64,000 nt of DNA from Prevotella sp. (GTDB lineage: Bacteria; Bacteroidota; Bacteroidia; Bacteroidales; Bacteroidaceae). A program made the position numbers and the translations under genes. The stretch spans positions 1 to 64,000 of the forward strand of contig JAEEVA010000009.1 in the NCBI GenBank assembly GCA_016286995.1, read 5' to 3'. This document shows, piece after piece, positions 43,277 to 51,246 of this stretch; positions within the stretch are counted from its first letter, which is position 1; every line of letters begins with the position of its first letter. Below the pieces are notes generated by a model. That model saw nothing but the letters and a program-made list of their open reading frames with translations. It was not told where the DNA came from and searched no databases.

Positions 43277-44681
43277 ATTTCTTCAGCTTAAAGGAATTCT
43301 CAATGCTTGAGAGTTCTGCTCCAAATGCCTTGTCAACTTTCAGACGCTGTTCAATGGTGCTGCAACTATGGATGACGGTCGAGTGGTCTCGTCCACCAAT
43401 AAGCTGACCTATACGCGAAGCAGGCATCTTGGTATACTTCTGAGCCAGATACATTGACACCTGACGCACCAAGACATAATCACGCTTGCGGCTGCGGCTG
43501 AAGACACTCTGCTGACTGACGCCATAGTGACCGCAAACCTTCTCAAGAATGTCGTCGACGGTCAACGGTTTGTTGTCGACCTTCACAGCACGCTTGATGA
43601 CGCGCTCAGCCAGACGCATATCGATATTGGAGTTGTAAACAATCGAATAGGCCATCAGCGAATTCACCACACCTTCCAAATCGCGTACGCTGCCATTGGC
43701 ACTCTCGGCAATATAATGGATGACGTCCTCGGGAATCTTCAATCCATCACGACGGCACTTGGCGTTCAGGATATCAACGCACAGCTGCACATTGGGTTTC
43801 TCGAGTTCAGCAATCAGTCCACAGGCAAAGCGCGTCAGCAGACGGTCCTTCATACCCTGCAAGTCCACTGGAGGACGATCGCTGGCCAGAATAATCTGCT
43901 TGCCATTGCGGAACAGGTGGTTGAAGATATGGAAGAAGGTATCCAGCGTCTTCGTTGCCGTTGCCCACTCCTGAATGTCGTCGACAATCAGCACGTCAAT
44001 AGACTGGTAGAAACGAATGAAGTCGTTCACCGTATTCTGACGGGTGGCATCCGTAAACTGCACTTGGAACAGCCGGGCTGACACATAAAGCACGCGCTTC
44101 TGCGGGTACATCTCTTTACAGCGTACGCCAATGGCATTGATGAGGTGTGTCTTGCCACAACCCGACGGTCCAAAGACAAAGAAGGGATTGAAGGTAGACT
44201 TGCCAGGATGCTCTGCAATAGCCAGACCGACGGTACGCGGCAATTTGTTGCTATCACCCTCGATAAAGCTTTGGAAGGTCTTGTGAATATCAAGCTGCGG
44301 ATTCAGGTCCTGTCGTACGGCATCAAGCACGTTCGGTGACTTATTTGCACGGTCAATGGCCGGCATCGGTTCAATATCGGCATGGGGCTCAGCCTCCACA
44401 TCCTGAATCAGACCATGATCCTTGTCTGTTACAACACGATAAGTAAGCTGCACGCTCTGTCCAAAGCAACGGGTCAGCACCTTGCCCAGCAGCAGCACAT
44501 AATGCTCCTCCAAATACTCATACACGTACATACTAGGTACCTGTAGGAGTAAAGTCCGGCTATCCTCGGCATATTGCTCGAAGACGATTGGCTCGAACCA
44601 GGCTTTATATTGCTGCTCTGTGACGTTCTCCCTAATCAGTTGAAGGCAGTTGTCCCAAAGCGCCTTTGGACTTTTTTCCAT
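43275..44681 (-). CDS. dnaA: Chromosomal replication initiator DnaA
   Basis: A 468-residue initiator. Domain I (residues 1-85) starts SPKALWDNCLQLIRENVTEQQYKAWFEPI. The AAA+ domain holds Walker A FGPSGCGKTHLINAIG and Walker B VDVLIVDDIQEW-type sequence. Domain IV, which binds DnaA boxes, ends with QLIGGRDHSTVIHSCSTIEQRL, the family signature. It opens the origin and also acts as a regulator. I see no cluster of clear DnaA boxes in the upstream region, so the origin is probably elsewhere. Confidence 0.97.
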   Translation of the reverse strand: MEKSPKALWDNCLQLIRENVTEQQYKAWFEPIVFEQYAEDSRTLLLQVPSMYVYEYLEEHYVLLLGKVLTRCFGQSVQLTYRVVTDKDHGLIQDVEAEPHADIEPMPAIDRANKSPNVLDAVRQDLNPQLDIHKTFQSFIEGDSNKLPRTVGLAIAEHPGKSTFNPFFVFGPSGCGKTHLINAIGVRCKEMYPQKRVLYVSARLFQVQFTDATRQNTVNDFIRFYQSIDVLIVDDIQEWATATKTLDTFFHIFNHLFRNGKQIILASDRPPVDLQGMKDRLLTRFACGLIAELEKPNVQLCVDILNAKCRRDGLKIPEDVIHYIAESANGSVRDLEGVVNSLMAYSIVYNSNIDMRLAERVIKRAVKVDNKPLTVDDILEKVCGHYGVSQQSVFSRSRKRDYVLVRQVSMYLAQKYTKMPASRIGQLIGGRDHSTVIHSCSTIEQRLKVDKAFGAELSSIENSFKLKK

Positions 44682-45059
44682 GCGGCGTGCTTACTTTTTG
44701 TTATTAAAATAGATTTGACTTTAATATGGTCTTCAATTGTTTTCGGATGCAAAGGTCGCATTTTTTTTTGATATTAGCAAATCTGCATTTTTTCTCATTT
44801 TTTCTTCATACAAACGTAACTCTCTCGTTTTTCAGACAATTATAGCATTTCAGCGTTTTCACTATAGGAAAAGGCATTTGCAGAAATGTAATCAGTTATC
44901 AATCATAGACTTACTATAATCAAGCACATCCCATAACGCTGTGCAACAAAGAATAACACAATGGCTCGAAAGTAGGCAATATCAAGCACTTGGAGAATTT
45001 CGGTTAAAACTTCTTCAGAGGCCTTTATTATTTAGACGAATTAAAAACTACGAGTATTT
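44682..45059. other. Upstream region of dnaA, no gene seen
   Basis: A 378-bp AT-rich stretch. It holds the dnaA promoter (next entry). I find no reading frame with a plausible protein, no tRNA and no consistent set of TTATNCACA boxes. Confidence 0.55.
44750..44781 (-). promoter_or_regulatory. Promoter of dnaA
   Basis: On the - strand: TTTG (44778-44781), 20-bp spacer, GACCTTTG (44750-44757), one base off TAnnTTTG. It lies 68 bp before the start codon. Confidence 0.6.
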
Positions 45060-45962
45060 TTATTTATCTTTTTTGCCAAAAACGGAGAAGTGTACATAGC
45101 GTTTTGGATGGGCTTTGATATCAATGAGCAATGAGTCACAGTCGGCAGCAGCAGATTCCAGATGGCGATACAATTTGTCGTCACGCATCAGCAGTCCCAG
45201 TGTTCCCTCATTACTATTCAAACGCTCAGTCATCGCATTGACATCAGCCAGGGTCTTATTGATGCTGGCAACCATGCCTGTCACGTCGATACCGGCCAGG
45301 TTCGACGTCAACTGCTGTGTATTGTCGAGCACACCGTCAGCCTTACCCATCAGCATAGGCACATCGCGGCTGAGCGATGTCGATAGGGCATGCAACTGAC
45401 TGCTGGTGGCATTCAGCTGCCCTGTCATCCCCTCCACATTATGCAGGATATTGGCCAAAGCAGGATCGGCCAGCAACGCATTCAGACTGCCCAGTATGCT
45501 GTCCAACTTGGGTACGATAGCCTCTATAGCAGGCATCATCTGCCCAATCTTGCTCATTACGCCCTCCTGTTCTCCGCCAGGAATGGTGTCGCCCATGGCC
45601 ACCATATTCAACGGGTCGTCACCCAGCACTAGGTTAATCTTGATGTTACCCAACAAGTCGCTGGCTATCTCGGCACGTGAGCCACGCGGCAGACGCATCT
45701 GCTTGTCCAGTCCCACTACGGCAACAATCTTGCCCTGTGGATTATAATTGTATATGACGTCCTTGACCACACCCACCCTATAGCCATTGGCATAGACAGG
45801 TGTCGATGCCGACACACCAGTGACATCACTAAAAGTTACATAATAGGAGTCATCGTTCGAAAACAGTGTCAGTCCTTTCAGGAAATTCATGCCGTAGAAC
45901 AACACCACGATGCCAAGTATGGCCGCTAATGCAATCTTAACTTCTTTTGTAAAAAACTTCAT
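45060..45962 (-). CDS. MlaD/MCE family lipid-transport protein
   Basis: A 300-residue membrane-anchored protein. Residues 7-27 form one helix (VKIALAAILGIVVLFYGMNFL). The MCE domain (about 38-118) has YYVTFSDVTGVSASTPVYANGYRVGVVKDV and GSRAEIASDLLGNIKINLVLG. The rest is helical with coiled-coil-like repeats. MCE proteins form hexameric rings that carry phospholipids between membranes. The mlaE/mlaF partners are not in the window. Sits 62 bp after the amidase gene, a pairing common in Bacteroidota. Confidence 0.9.
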   Translation of the reverse strand: MKFFTKEVKIALAAILGIVVLFYGMNFLKGLTLFSNDDSYYVTFSDVTGVSASTPVYANGYRVGVVKDVIYNYNPQGKIVAVVGLDKQMRLPRGSRAEIASDLLGNIKINLVLGDDPLNMVAMGDTIPGGEQEGVMSKIGQMMPAIEAIVPKLDSILGSLNALLADPALANILHNVEGMTGQLNATSSQLHALSTSLSRDVPMLMGKADGVLDNTQQLTSNLAGIDVTGMVASINKTLADVNAMTERLNSNEGTLGLLMRDDKLYRHLESAAADCDSLLIDIKAHPKRYVHFSVFGKKDK

Positions 45963-45990
45963 ATACTTTAAGCTTTATGATGACTACCGT

Positions 45991-46034
45991 GCGGTAGCAA
46001 ATTTCACTTTTCACTCTTCACTCTTCACTTTTTC
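45991..46034. repeat. Heptamer repeat, copy 4
   Basis: GCGGTAGCAAATTTCACTTT then TCACTCTTCACTCTTCACTT. It lies between the amidase and mlaD-like genes and overlaps the last codons of the amidase gene. A small palindrome CTACCGTGCGGTAG sits at its left edge. Confidence 0.78.
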
Positions 46035-47485
46035 TTTGTTTCTTGTATTGCTTCCTGCACATTCATTTTCTGACCGTTCTTGAATGCAATGATAAATGCC
46101 TGGGGGAAACGGTCAGTCAAAGTCTTGCGTAGTTGAACAATCTCATTATAGTTAGTAGAGGAGCCTACCGTATATTTATACAATCCACCCTCTTTATAGA
46201 AATCAACATTCTTCACACCCTTCAACTGGGGGTCATTGGCCTTCAACTGGTAACTGCTGGCCATTATCTGAACCTTAAATACAGGAGCCTGGGTATTGGG
46301 AGCAGCTTTGGGAGCAGGTTTGGCGGCAGGTTGTTGCGGTTTCTGCTCAGGCTGTTTGGGTTTCTGCTCAGGCTGTTTGGGTTTTTCCTCAGGCTGTTGA
46401 GGTTTCTGCTCAGGCTTAGCCTGTTCTGGTTTCTGCTCAGCAGGCATGGTATCAGGCTGAGGTTGTTGGCGGTCGGCAACCGACGGTGTAGCAGCCACCA
46501 CGGAGTCGCCATTCACCTCTGTTGGCTTATTATCGGCTGGAGCAGTCTCTGCCCTACCCTCGCGGGCATCTTCCAATTCCTGGGCCATCTTGCTTTTCTT
46601 ACGCTTCTTAGGCTTTTCATCCTTTTGGGACTTTTCTTCTTTCTGTGGATTCTCAGCTGTCTGCGGTTTCTCAGCAGTCTGAGACTTTTCGTCAGGCTGA
46701 GCTGTCTGCGCAGGAGCAGGGGCTGGAGCAGCCGCATTTCCATTCTTTCGATAATAGTCCATGAAGGCCTGATAGATGCCCTGTCCCAAACGTGACACGC
46801 CCTCTGCAGAATTCAGGAACACTTCCTCATCAGGTGTTGAGATGAAACCCAACTCTATCAGGCAACTGGGCATTGACGTTTCGCGCAACACCAGAAATCC
46901 TGCTTGCTTGACGCCTTTATTCTGTCGATTGGCAGCTGCCGTAGTACGTTTCTGCACATATTTAGCCAACTCCACACTTTGTGCCATGTTATGGTCCTGA
47001 ATGAACTCAAACATGATATAACTCTCCGAAGAGTTAGGATCAAAACCCTGATAACGCTGTTTGTAGTCTTTCTCATAAAGAATGACCTGGTTCTCGCGTT
47101 TAGCCACATCCAGATTGTCGGCAGCTCGGTGCATACCCAGCGTATAAGTTTCCATACCTCGTGAGATACGTCCTTTTGGCAGGGCGTTGGTATGAATGGA
47201 TATAAAAAGATCTGCTTTGTTCCTATTGGCAATGTCGGCACGGGTATGCAGGGGGATAAACACATCAGTCTTTCGTGTATATATCACCTTCACATCCGGA
47301 CAATTACGCTCCACCAGCCGTCCGAAGGCCAATGCGACATTCAGATTAATGGTTTTCTCCTTAGTAATGGCGCCGATGGCTCCTGCATCGTTGCCTCCAT
47401 GACCAGCATCAATCACCAGCGTAAACTTTTTACCGGCAGCAGTCAGCGGCAGCAGTAGCATCAGACAAAACAAGAAATGCTTCAT
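46025..47485 (-). CDS. N-acetylmuramoyl-L-alanine amidase with SPOR domain
   Basis: A 486-residue cell-wall hydrolase. Signal peptide: MKHFLFCLMLLLPLTAAG. Amidase_3 domain (about 20-230): LVIDAGHGGNDAGAIG, EKTINLNVALAFGRLVE, DLFISIHTNALPKG and LIELGFISTPDEE carry the zinc ligands and catalytic Glu. A Lys/Pro/Gln/Glu-rich region (about 245-400) includes tandem KPKQPEQ repeats. A SPOR domain at the C-terminus (VFKVQIMASSYQLKANDPQLKG) binds peptidoglycan stripped of stem peptides. It cleaves the amide bond during cell separation. Confidence 0.93.
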   Translation of the reverse strand: MKHFLFCLMLLLPLTAAGKKFTLVIDAGHGGNDAGAIGAITKEKTINLNVALAFGRLVERNCPDVKVIYTRKTDVFIPLHTRADIANRNKADLFISIHTNALPKGRISRGMETYTLGMHRAADNLDVAKRENQVILYEKDYKQRYQGFDPNSSESYIMFEFIQDHNMAQSVELAKYVQKRTTAAANRQNKGVKQAGFLVLRETSMPSCLIELGFISTPDEEVFLNSAEGVSRLGQGIYQAFMDYYRKNGNAAAPAPAPAQTAQPDEKSQTAEKPQTAENPQKEEKSQKDEKPKKRKKSKMAQELEDAREGRAETAPADNKPTEVNGDSVVAATPSVADRQQPQPDTMPAEQKPEQAKPEQKPQQPEEKPKQPEQKPKQPEQKPQQPAAKPAPKAAPNTQAPVFKVQIMASSYQLKANDPQLKGVKNVDFYKEGGLYKYTVGSSTNYNEIVQLRKTLTDRFPQAFIIAFKNGQKMNVQEAIQETKKK

Positions 47486-47502
47486 TATATTTTTACTTGA
47501 TT

Positions 47503-47541
47503 GCGGTAGCAAATTCTTCACTTTTCACTCTTCACTTTTTC
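47503..47541. repeat. Heptamer repeat, copy 5
   Basis: GCGGTAGCAAATTCTTCACT then TTTCACTCTTCACTTTTTCC. It supplies the last codons and stop of folB (VEKVKSEK). Confidence 0.8.
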
Positions 47542-47904
47542 CACGTGAACTTCAACGCCGGCACCAAAACAGTCGGCACCCAGTGGCGGGTTCAGTTTCG
47601 TAATATTGATATCAACAGCTGTCACCTGAGGGAAGTTGTCGAAAACGGCATGGGCGATACGTCCTGCCACGTGCTCAACCAGCTGTGACGGAATGTCCAT
47701 TTCGCGCTTCACCAGCTGATACAAAGTACCATAGTCCAGCGCTACCTCCAGCATATCGTGGTTCATGGCCGCCGACATATCCATAGCAGCACGTACCGTC
47801 ACCAGAAAGTCCTGACCGACCTCCGTCTCCTGAGGCAGCACACCATGAAAGGCATGGAAACGGGCCTCCTTCAGAAACACATAACTCTCAGTCACCTTCA
47901 TCAC
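47518..47904 (-). CDS. folB: Dihydroneopterin aldolase
   Basis: A 128-residue folate enzyme that splits dihydroneopterin into hydroxymethyl-dihydropterin and glycolaldehyde. Motifs: FLKEARFHAFHGVLPQETEVGQDF (active-site region), LDYGTLYQLVKREM and LVEHVAGRIAHAVF, ending with INITKLNPPLGADCFGAGVEV. The final EKVKSEK and stop are made by the heptamer repeat. The ATG at 47904 or 47901 may be used. Part of the four-gene unit ending with mlaD-like. Confidence 0.93.
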   Translation of the reverse strand: MMKVTESYVFLKEARFHAFHGVLPQETEVGQDFLVTVRAAMDMSAAMNHDMLEVALDYGTLYQLVKREMDIPSQLVEHVAGRIAHAVFDNFPQVTAVDINITKLNPPLGADCFGAGVEVHVEKVKSEK

Positions 47905-47907
47905 TTA

Positions 47908-48417
47908 TCACTCCTCACTATTTGTTTCCTCTCCTCCACCAGGCAGATACTTCTTCAATGCACGCTCAACGCCCACTTTCCAGGTGTTGATGCTCTCGTC
48001 CTTCAGCGACAGCGAGCTCACCAGTTTGATGACGTGCTCCAACGGCATGCGGTAGCGCAACACACCACTGATCAGCTTGGCATAGTTCCAGTATTCAGGA
48101 TTGAATTTCTCCGACAAGCCCTCAACGGTCGTCTTATAGCCACGCTTGTTCTCAAACTGAAAGTCGTAGCGTTTCGTACCGTCCTCGTTCACCTGCTTGA
48201 TAATCTTGCCTTTCGTCACCGTCTTGGGCAGTACAATACCCTCGTCGTCGTCCTGCAAGCCTGTGAATATCTCGTAGGGATAGCCGTCCAGCAGACCCAC
48301 AAAGGCCACCCACTTCTCCTTATTGTTCTGGAATCGCACCACATCGCACTGCAATTCCCTGGGGCGCACCTCGACCACCTCCGGACGCTGATTTTGTTCG
48401 TTGTTTTCTGTTTTCAT
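47908..48417 (-). CDS. Orphan protein like the C-terminal domain of B12-dependent ribonucleotide reductase
   Basis: A 169-residue protein without signal peptide. VRFQNNKEKWVAFVGLLDGYPYEIFTGL, TKRYDFQFENKRGYKTTVEGLSEKF and WNYAKLISGVLRYRMPLEHV resemble the C-terminal region of NrdJ-type (class II) reductases. The catalytic barrel with its Cys residues is absent and nothing upstream could encode it. It has its own promoter, so it is not an obvious fragment. Function unknown; it might bind or regulate another reductase. First gene before folB (3-bp gap). Confidence 0.7.
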   Translation of the reverse strand: MKTENNEQNQRPEVVEVRPRELQCDVVRFQNNKEKWVAFVGLLDGYPYEIFTGLQDDDEGIVLPKTVTKGKIIKQVNEDGTKRYDFQFENKRGYKTTVEGLSEKFNPEYWNYAKLISGVLRYRMPLEHVIKLVSSLSLKDESINTWKVGVERALKKYLPGGGEETNSEE

Positions 48418-48442
48418 GCCTCAATAAACGTTTATTTGGGTG

Positions 48443-48450
48443 CAAAGGTA
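48443..48450 (-). promoter_or_regulatory. -7 element TACCTTTG
   Basis: Within TACCTTTGCACCCAAAT on the - strand, 25 bp before the start codon at 48417; same extended form as the promoters at 35321 and 35425. Confidence 0.72.
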
Positions 48451-48460
48451 CGATTTTTTA

Positions 48461-48490
48461 AGTTCATAGTTCATAGTTCACAGTTCATAG
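48461..48490. repeat. Tandem AGTTCAT heptamers
   Basis: AGTTCAT, AGTTCAT, AGTTCAC, AGTTCAT in exact 7-bp register upstream of the promoter. Confidence 0.8.
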
Positions 48491-48615
48491 TTGCAGACGT
48501 TTAACATCTTTTATTATAAAAATTATGAACTAATAACTAGCACCACCACTCAAACAACTTATATTCTCTGATAAGATGATACAGATGGAGGGCTTTCTCT
48601 TGACGGAGTCTTGAT

Positions 48616-48646
48616 GGGTCACCTGCATAACCGCGTGGATTAGCCA
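48616..48646. repeat. Left terminal inverted repeat of the insertion sequence
   Basis: 31 bp, outer end GGGTCACCTGCATAACC; perfect inverse of 50119-50149. Confidence 0.93.
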
Positions 48647-49686
48647 AAGATCTTGACCAGTCTGAAGATAAAGAATTTCTTGTCAATGACACCTCTTAGC
48701 TGAGCCCTGAAGTCTTTGATTTTGGCATTGAGCGATTCTGCGGAAGCATTGGTAGATCTATTGACAAAGTAGTTGAGGATCTCGTCTTCTCTGTCGTACA
48801 TGGCTGCAGCAATATCATTGAAAAACTTGTTGTCGAATTCACCTACCTTGACATACCATTTCTGTATACTCTTGCGTCCAGCTTCCTTGTCGCACCTTTG
48901 GGCAAAAATCATTCTTAGGGAGTGTGTCAGGCTATATGCCGTCTTTATGTCAGGATACAGCTCGAAGAGGATTTCCGCACGTTCGCTCTGGCTTGGAGTC
49001 CATTTCTCCGGCGATACCATCAGCAGGTACTTGCTTCGCATGAGCAATTCTGCCTTTGTCTCGTTGTTCTTCAGTCTCTCAGGATGGTATGCAGCATTAC
49101 TGCGGATGGGATTGCCTTCTGCATCCACCAGGGGCTTTCCGCTCTTGATGAGGTCTTTTATCATGGCTCTGAAATCATCCCTTGCATTGGCCACCTCCGT
49201 CATTACCTCGCGACGATGTCCGATGCGTATTTCCTGTAATGCCTCCAAGCAGAACTGCTGATGATGGAAACGGGCGAGGGTTATCATCGCTTTAGGAAAG
49301 CATGCGCTGACAATCTGGTGCATGCTGTCAGAGAAGTCCAGCGTCACCTCTTCCACCAGTTGACGGACGGCTTCTGGCATCTTCTTCAAGACGTCTGTGA
49401 CCTCTTTCGCCTTCGTCCCCTTTATAATGGCCACGAGGCATCCCTTACGTCCATGAGCCTCCTTGTTGGACAGAATGGTATAGACCTCACCGGTAGAGAG
49501 ACACGTCTCATCGATGCTCAGGTGAGTTCCCATATTCTTGGGGATTATCACCCAGTCCTCAGCATGGCCTGCATCCTCCCAGGTCTTGAGGCCACTGATA
49601 GTTTCCTTGTATGAGCGTTCAAAATTGTCACCGTTGATGTGGTAGTCCTTCTCAAACGAACGGGCCGTTATAGGGAGCGTCTCCAA
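48640..49686 (-). CDS. Transposase, catalytic part (second frame)
   Basis: A 348-codon frame carrying the DDE-type transposase core of ISL3/ISAon1 relatives: GTHLSIDETCLSTGEVYTIL (first Asp), VTLDFSDSMHQIVSACFPKAMITLARFHH (second Asp) and a C-terminal NRSTNASAESLNAKIKDFRAQLRGV with the catalytic Glu. It has no ATG; the frame opens with TTG at 49686 and is preceded by an in-frame TAA at about 49696-49698. Expression must therefore come by a shift from the upstream frame, in the A/T-rich run GATTTTTTAAAAGAAG, or from the TTG. Confidence 0.88.
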   Translation of the reverse strand: METLPITARSFEKDYHINGDNFERSYKETISGLKTWEDAGHAEDWVIIPKNMGTHLSIDETCLSTGEVYTILSNKEAHGRKGCLVAIIKGTKAKEVTDVLKKMPEAVRQLVEEVTLDFSDSMHQIVSACFPKAMITLARFHHQQFCLEALQEIRIGHRREVMTEVANARDDFRAMIKDLIKSGKPLVDAEGNPIRSNAAYHPERLKNNETKAELLMRSKYLLMVSPEKWTPSQSERAEILFELYPDIKTAYSLTHSLRMIFAQRCDKEAGRKSIQKWYVKVGEFDNKFFNDIAAAMYDREDEILNYFVNRSTNASAESLNAKIKDFRAQLRGVIDKKFFIFRLVKIFG

Positions 49687-50071
49687 ACGCTTCTTTTAAA
49701 AAATCCGCCAGTTCCTTAGAACAGCGGGTAGACTCCTGAATGAAGTCAAACTCGGACATGACATTGCGCCCTTCTGCATCAAGCCAGCGACGGCGACGCA
49801 CATGTAGTAGCACCTCTTGGCCACGAATGGGAAAGTCGTGAAAAGTCTTGGCAGGAGTAAAACCGTTAGGACGAAGGTCTTCACGATTGTCCGGTGTCAG
49901 CTCATTCTCATCAAGATACAGATGGACAACATTGGGACTGTTTTCTTCTGACTGCTGCTCCTGGTTGGCTTTCTTCTCCTTAGGTCTAACCTCTACATTC
50001 GTCAAATCAAACCATTCCAACATATGCTCTGGCAACAGGCAATTGGCAAGTATTTCGTATTGCGGATTCAT
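49652..50071 (-). CDS. Transposase N-terminal region (first frame)
   Basis: A 139-codon frame starting MNPQYEILANCLLPEHMLEWFDLTNVEV, typical of the ISAon1 N-region. It overlaps the second frame by 35 bp. At TTTTTTAAAAG (near 49694-49704) a ribosome would need to move +1 (or -2) to enter the transposase core, giving about 476 residues in total. An AAGGAA sequence about ten bases before the run could act as a stimulating Shine-Dalgarno site. A disabling one-base change is the alternative. Confidence 0.85.
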   Translation of the reverse strand: MNPQYEILANCLLPEHMLEWFDLTNVEVRPKEKKANQEQQSEENSPNVVHLYLDENELTPDNREDLRPNGFTPAKTFHDFPIRGQEVLLHVRRRRWLDAEGRNVMSEFDFIQESTRCSKELADFLKEAFGDAPYNGPFV

Positions 50072-50118
50072 TGTGATATCTCGTTTCTTATTAAAACGAA
50101 AATATCACGGTTTTAGTG

Positions 50119-50149
50119 TGGCTAATCCACGCGGTTATGCAGGTGACCC
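50119..50149. repeat. Right terminal inverted repeat of the insertion sequence
   Basis: 31 bp, perfect inverse of 48616-48646. Confidence 0.93.
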
Positions 50150-50185
50150 GGAGTTTGCCAACAATCGCTTTCGATGGAAGGAAGC

Positions 50186-50276
50186 GGCACCTTCGGAGAC
50201 ATTCCATGCGGGGGAACGAACCGTCCAAAGGCTTGGGACATGTCGTTGCATGCGGGGGAACGACCCGAGAAGTGCC
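50186..50276. repeat. Imperfect palindromic REP-like element
   Basis: A 91-bp region with outer arms GGCACCTTCGG and CCGAGAAGTGCC. Inside, CATGCGGGGGAACGA occurs twice in direct order (50205-50219 and 50249-50263, 44 bp apart). GAACCGTCC relates it to the element in the gene at 6987-7060. It starts 37 bp from the end of the insertion sequence. Confidence 0.65.
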
Positions 50277-50436
50277 TTTGGGTCGCAAAAATGATAGCCT
50301 TTATTTTAAGCCGAATTGCGTTAATCTTCCAAAATCCGTTATCAGTTACAACTTTTTTTCGTAACTTTTTGCTTCGCAAGAAAGTACTTCCGTTCGAAAA
50401 TGCAAAAAAAAATTTTGCATTTTGCTCACTTATTCG

Positions 50437-50444
50437 TACCTTTG
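50437..50444 (+). promoter_or_regulatory. -7 element TACCTTTG immediately before a start codon
   Basis: The element ends only 4 bp before the ATG at 50449, so transcription would begin at or next to the start codon. Confidence 0.65.
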
Positions 50445-50448
50445 CAGC

Positions 50449-51201
50449 ATGAAGAATCTATTGACTCGGCGTACTATCCGCCAATACAGCCTCCGCGACG
50501 TCGCTCCGGAACTCCTCAATCGCCTCCTCACCGAGGCCAGTCGTACACAGACCATAGGCAACCTGCAGCTCTATTCTGTCGTTGTCACACGACGCAGCGA
50601 CATGAAGCAGCGCTTAGCGCCAGTACACTTCAACCAGCCGATGGTCATACAGGCTCCTGTGGTACTCACCATCTGTGCCGACTTCAACCGCACCTCGACA
50701 TGGGCACGCTGTCGCAAGGCCGAGCCAGGCTACGACAACTTCCTGTCGTTCATCAATGCGGCCACCGACGCCCTGCTCTACACTCAGACGCTCTGCAACC
50801 TCATGGACGAGGAAGGTCTGGGCTACTGTTTCCTCGGCACTACCGTCTACCAGCCTCAGCAAATTATCGACATCCTCGAACTTCCAAAACTCGTCATGCC
50901 TGTCGCCACCCTCACTGTCGGCTGGCCCGACGAACAGCCTGCCCTCTCCGACCGTCTGCCAATGGAGAGTTTCGTCCACGAAGAGACCTATACCGACTAT
51001 CTTGCAAAAGATATTGACACCTATTATAATCCTAAGGAACAGCTCGACGAAAACCTGAACTTCGTCCGTATCAATCATAAAGAAACGCTTGCACAGGTCT
51101 TCACCGACATCCGCTACACCCGCCATGACAACGAGGCCATGTCGGCCACCCTTCTCGACACCCTTCGCCGACAAGGTTTTCTAGAATACTGCAGATATTA
51201 A
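50449..51201 (+). CDS. Nitroreductase family protein
   Basis: A 250-residue FMN-type oxidoreductase. The N-terminus MKNLLTRRTIRQYSLRDVAPELLNRLLTEASRTQT has the R-R-x-x-R-x-Y flavin-binding start. Further: GNLQLYSVVVTRRSDM, FINAATDALLYTQTLCNLMDEEGLGYCFLGT and LPKLVMPVATLTVGWPDE, all usual in the family. Substrate unknown. The conserved start leaves no room for a later start codon, so the mRNA appears leaderless or nearly so. The track's earlier in-frame start (50422) would lie upstream of the promoter. Confidence 0.88.
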   Translation: MKNLLTRRTIRQYSLRDVAPELLNRLLTEASRTQTIGNLQLYSVVVTRRSDMKQRLAPVHFNQPMVIQAPVVLTICADFNRTSTWARCRKAEPGYDNFLSFINAATDALLYTQTLCNLMDEEGLGYCFLGTTVYQPQQIIDILELPKLVMPVATLTVGWPDEQPALSDRLPMESFVHEETYTDYLAKDIDTYYNPKEQLDENLNFVRINHKETLAQVFTDIRYTRHDNEAMSATLLDTLRRQGFLEYCRY

Positions 51202-51246
51202 GCATCGATAAGTCAAAGGGGGCCTTTCCTGTTTCGCCCAAAGAGC

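Larger units (their letters stand above)
48616..50149 (-). mobile_element. ISAon1-like insertion sequence, complete
   Basis: A 1,534-bp element bounded by perfect 31-bp inverted repeats. It holds two overlapping frames for the transposase, the second shifted by +1 relative to the first. The stop codon of the second frame lies inside the left repeat. No matching target duplication is visible: the eight bases before 48616 (GTCTTGAT) and after 50149 (GGAGTTTG) differ, so the element may have been moved by recombination or its flanks have changed. Both ends are intact, so mobility is possible. Confidence 0.9.

Noticed and set aside
44682..45059. Replication origin next to dnaA
   Set aside because: No group of TTATNCACA-like boxes and no obvious unwinding element beyond general AT richness.
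46330..46460. Tandem repeats as a possible CRISPR
   Set aside because: They are short coding repeats (KPKQPEQ units) in the amidase linker with no spacers; no CRISPR array or cas gene is seen anywhere in the window.
48616..50149. Prophage or larger integrated element
   Set aside because: Only a single insertion sequence is present; no integrase, phage structural or conjugation genes and no attachment-site duplication next to tRNA-Val.
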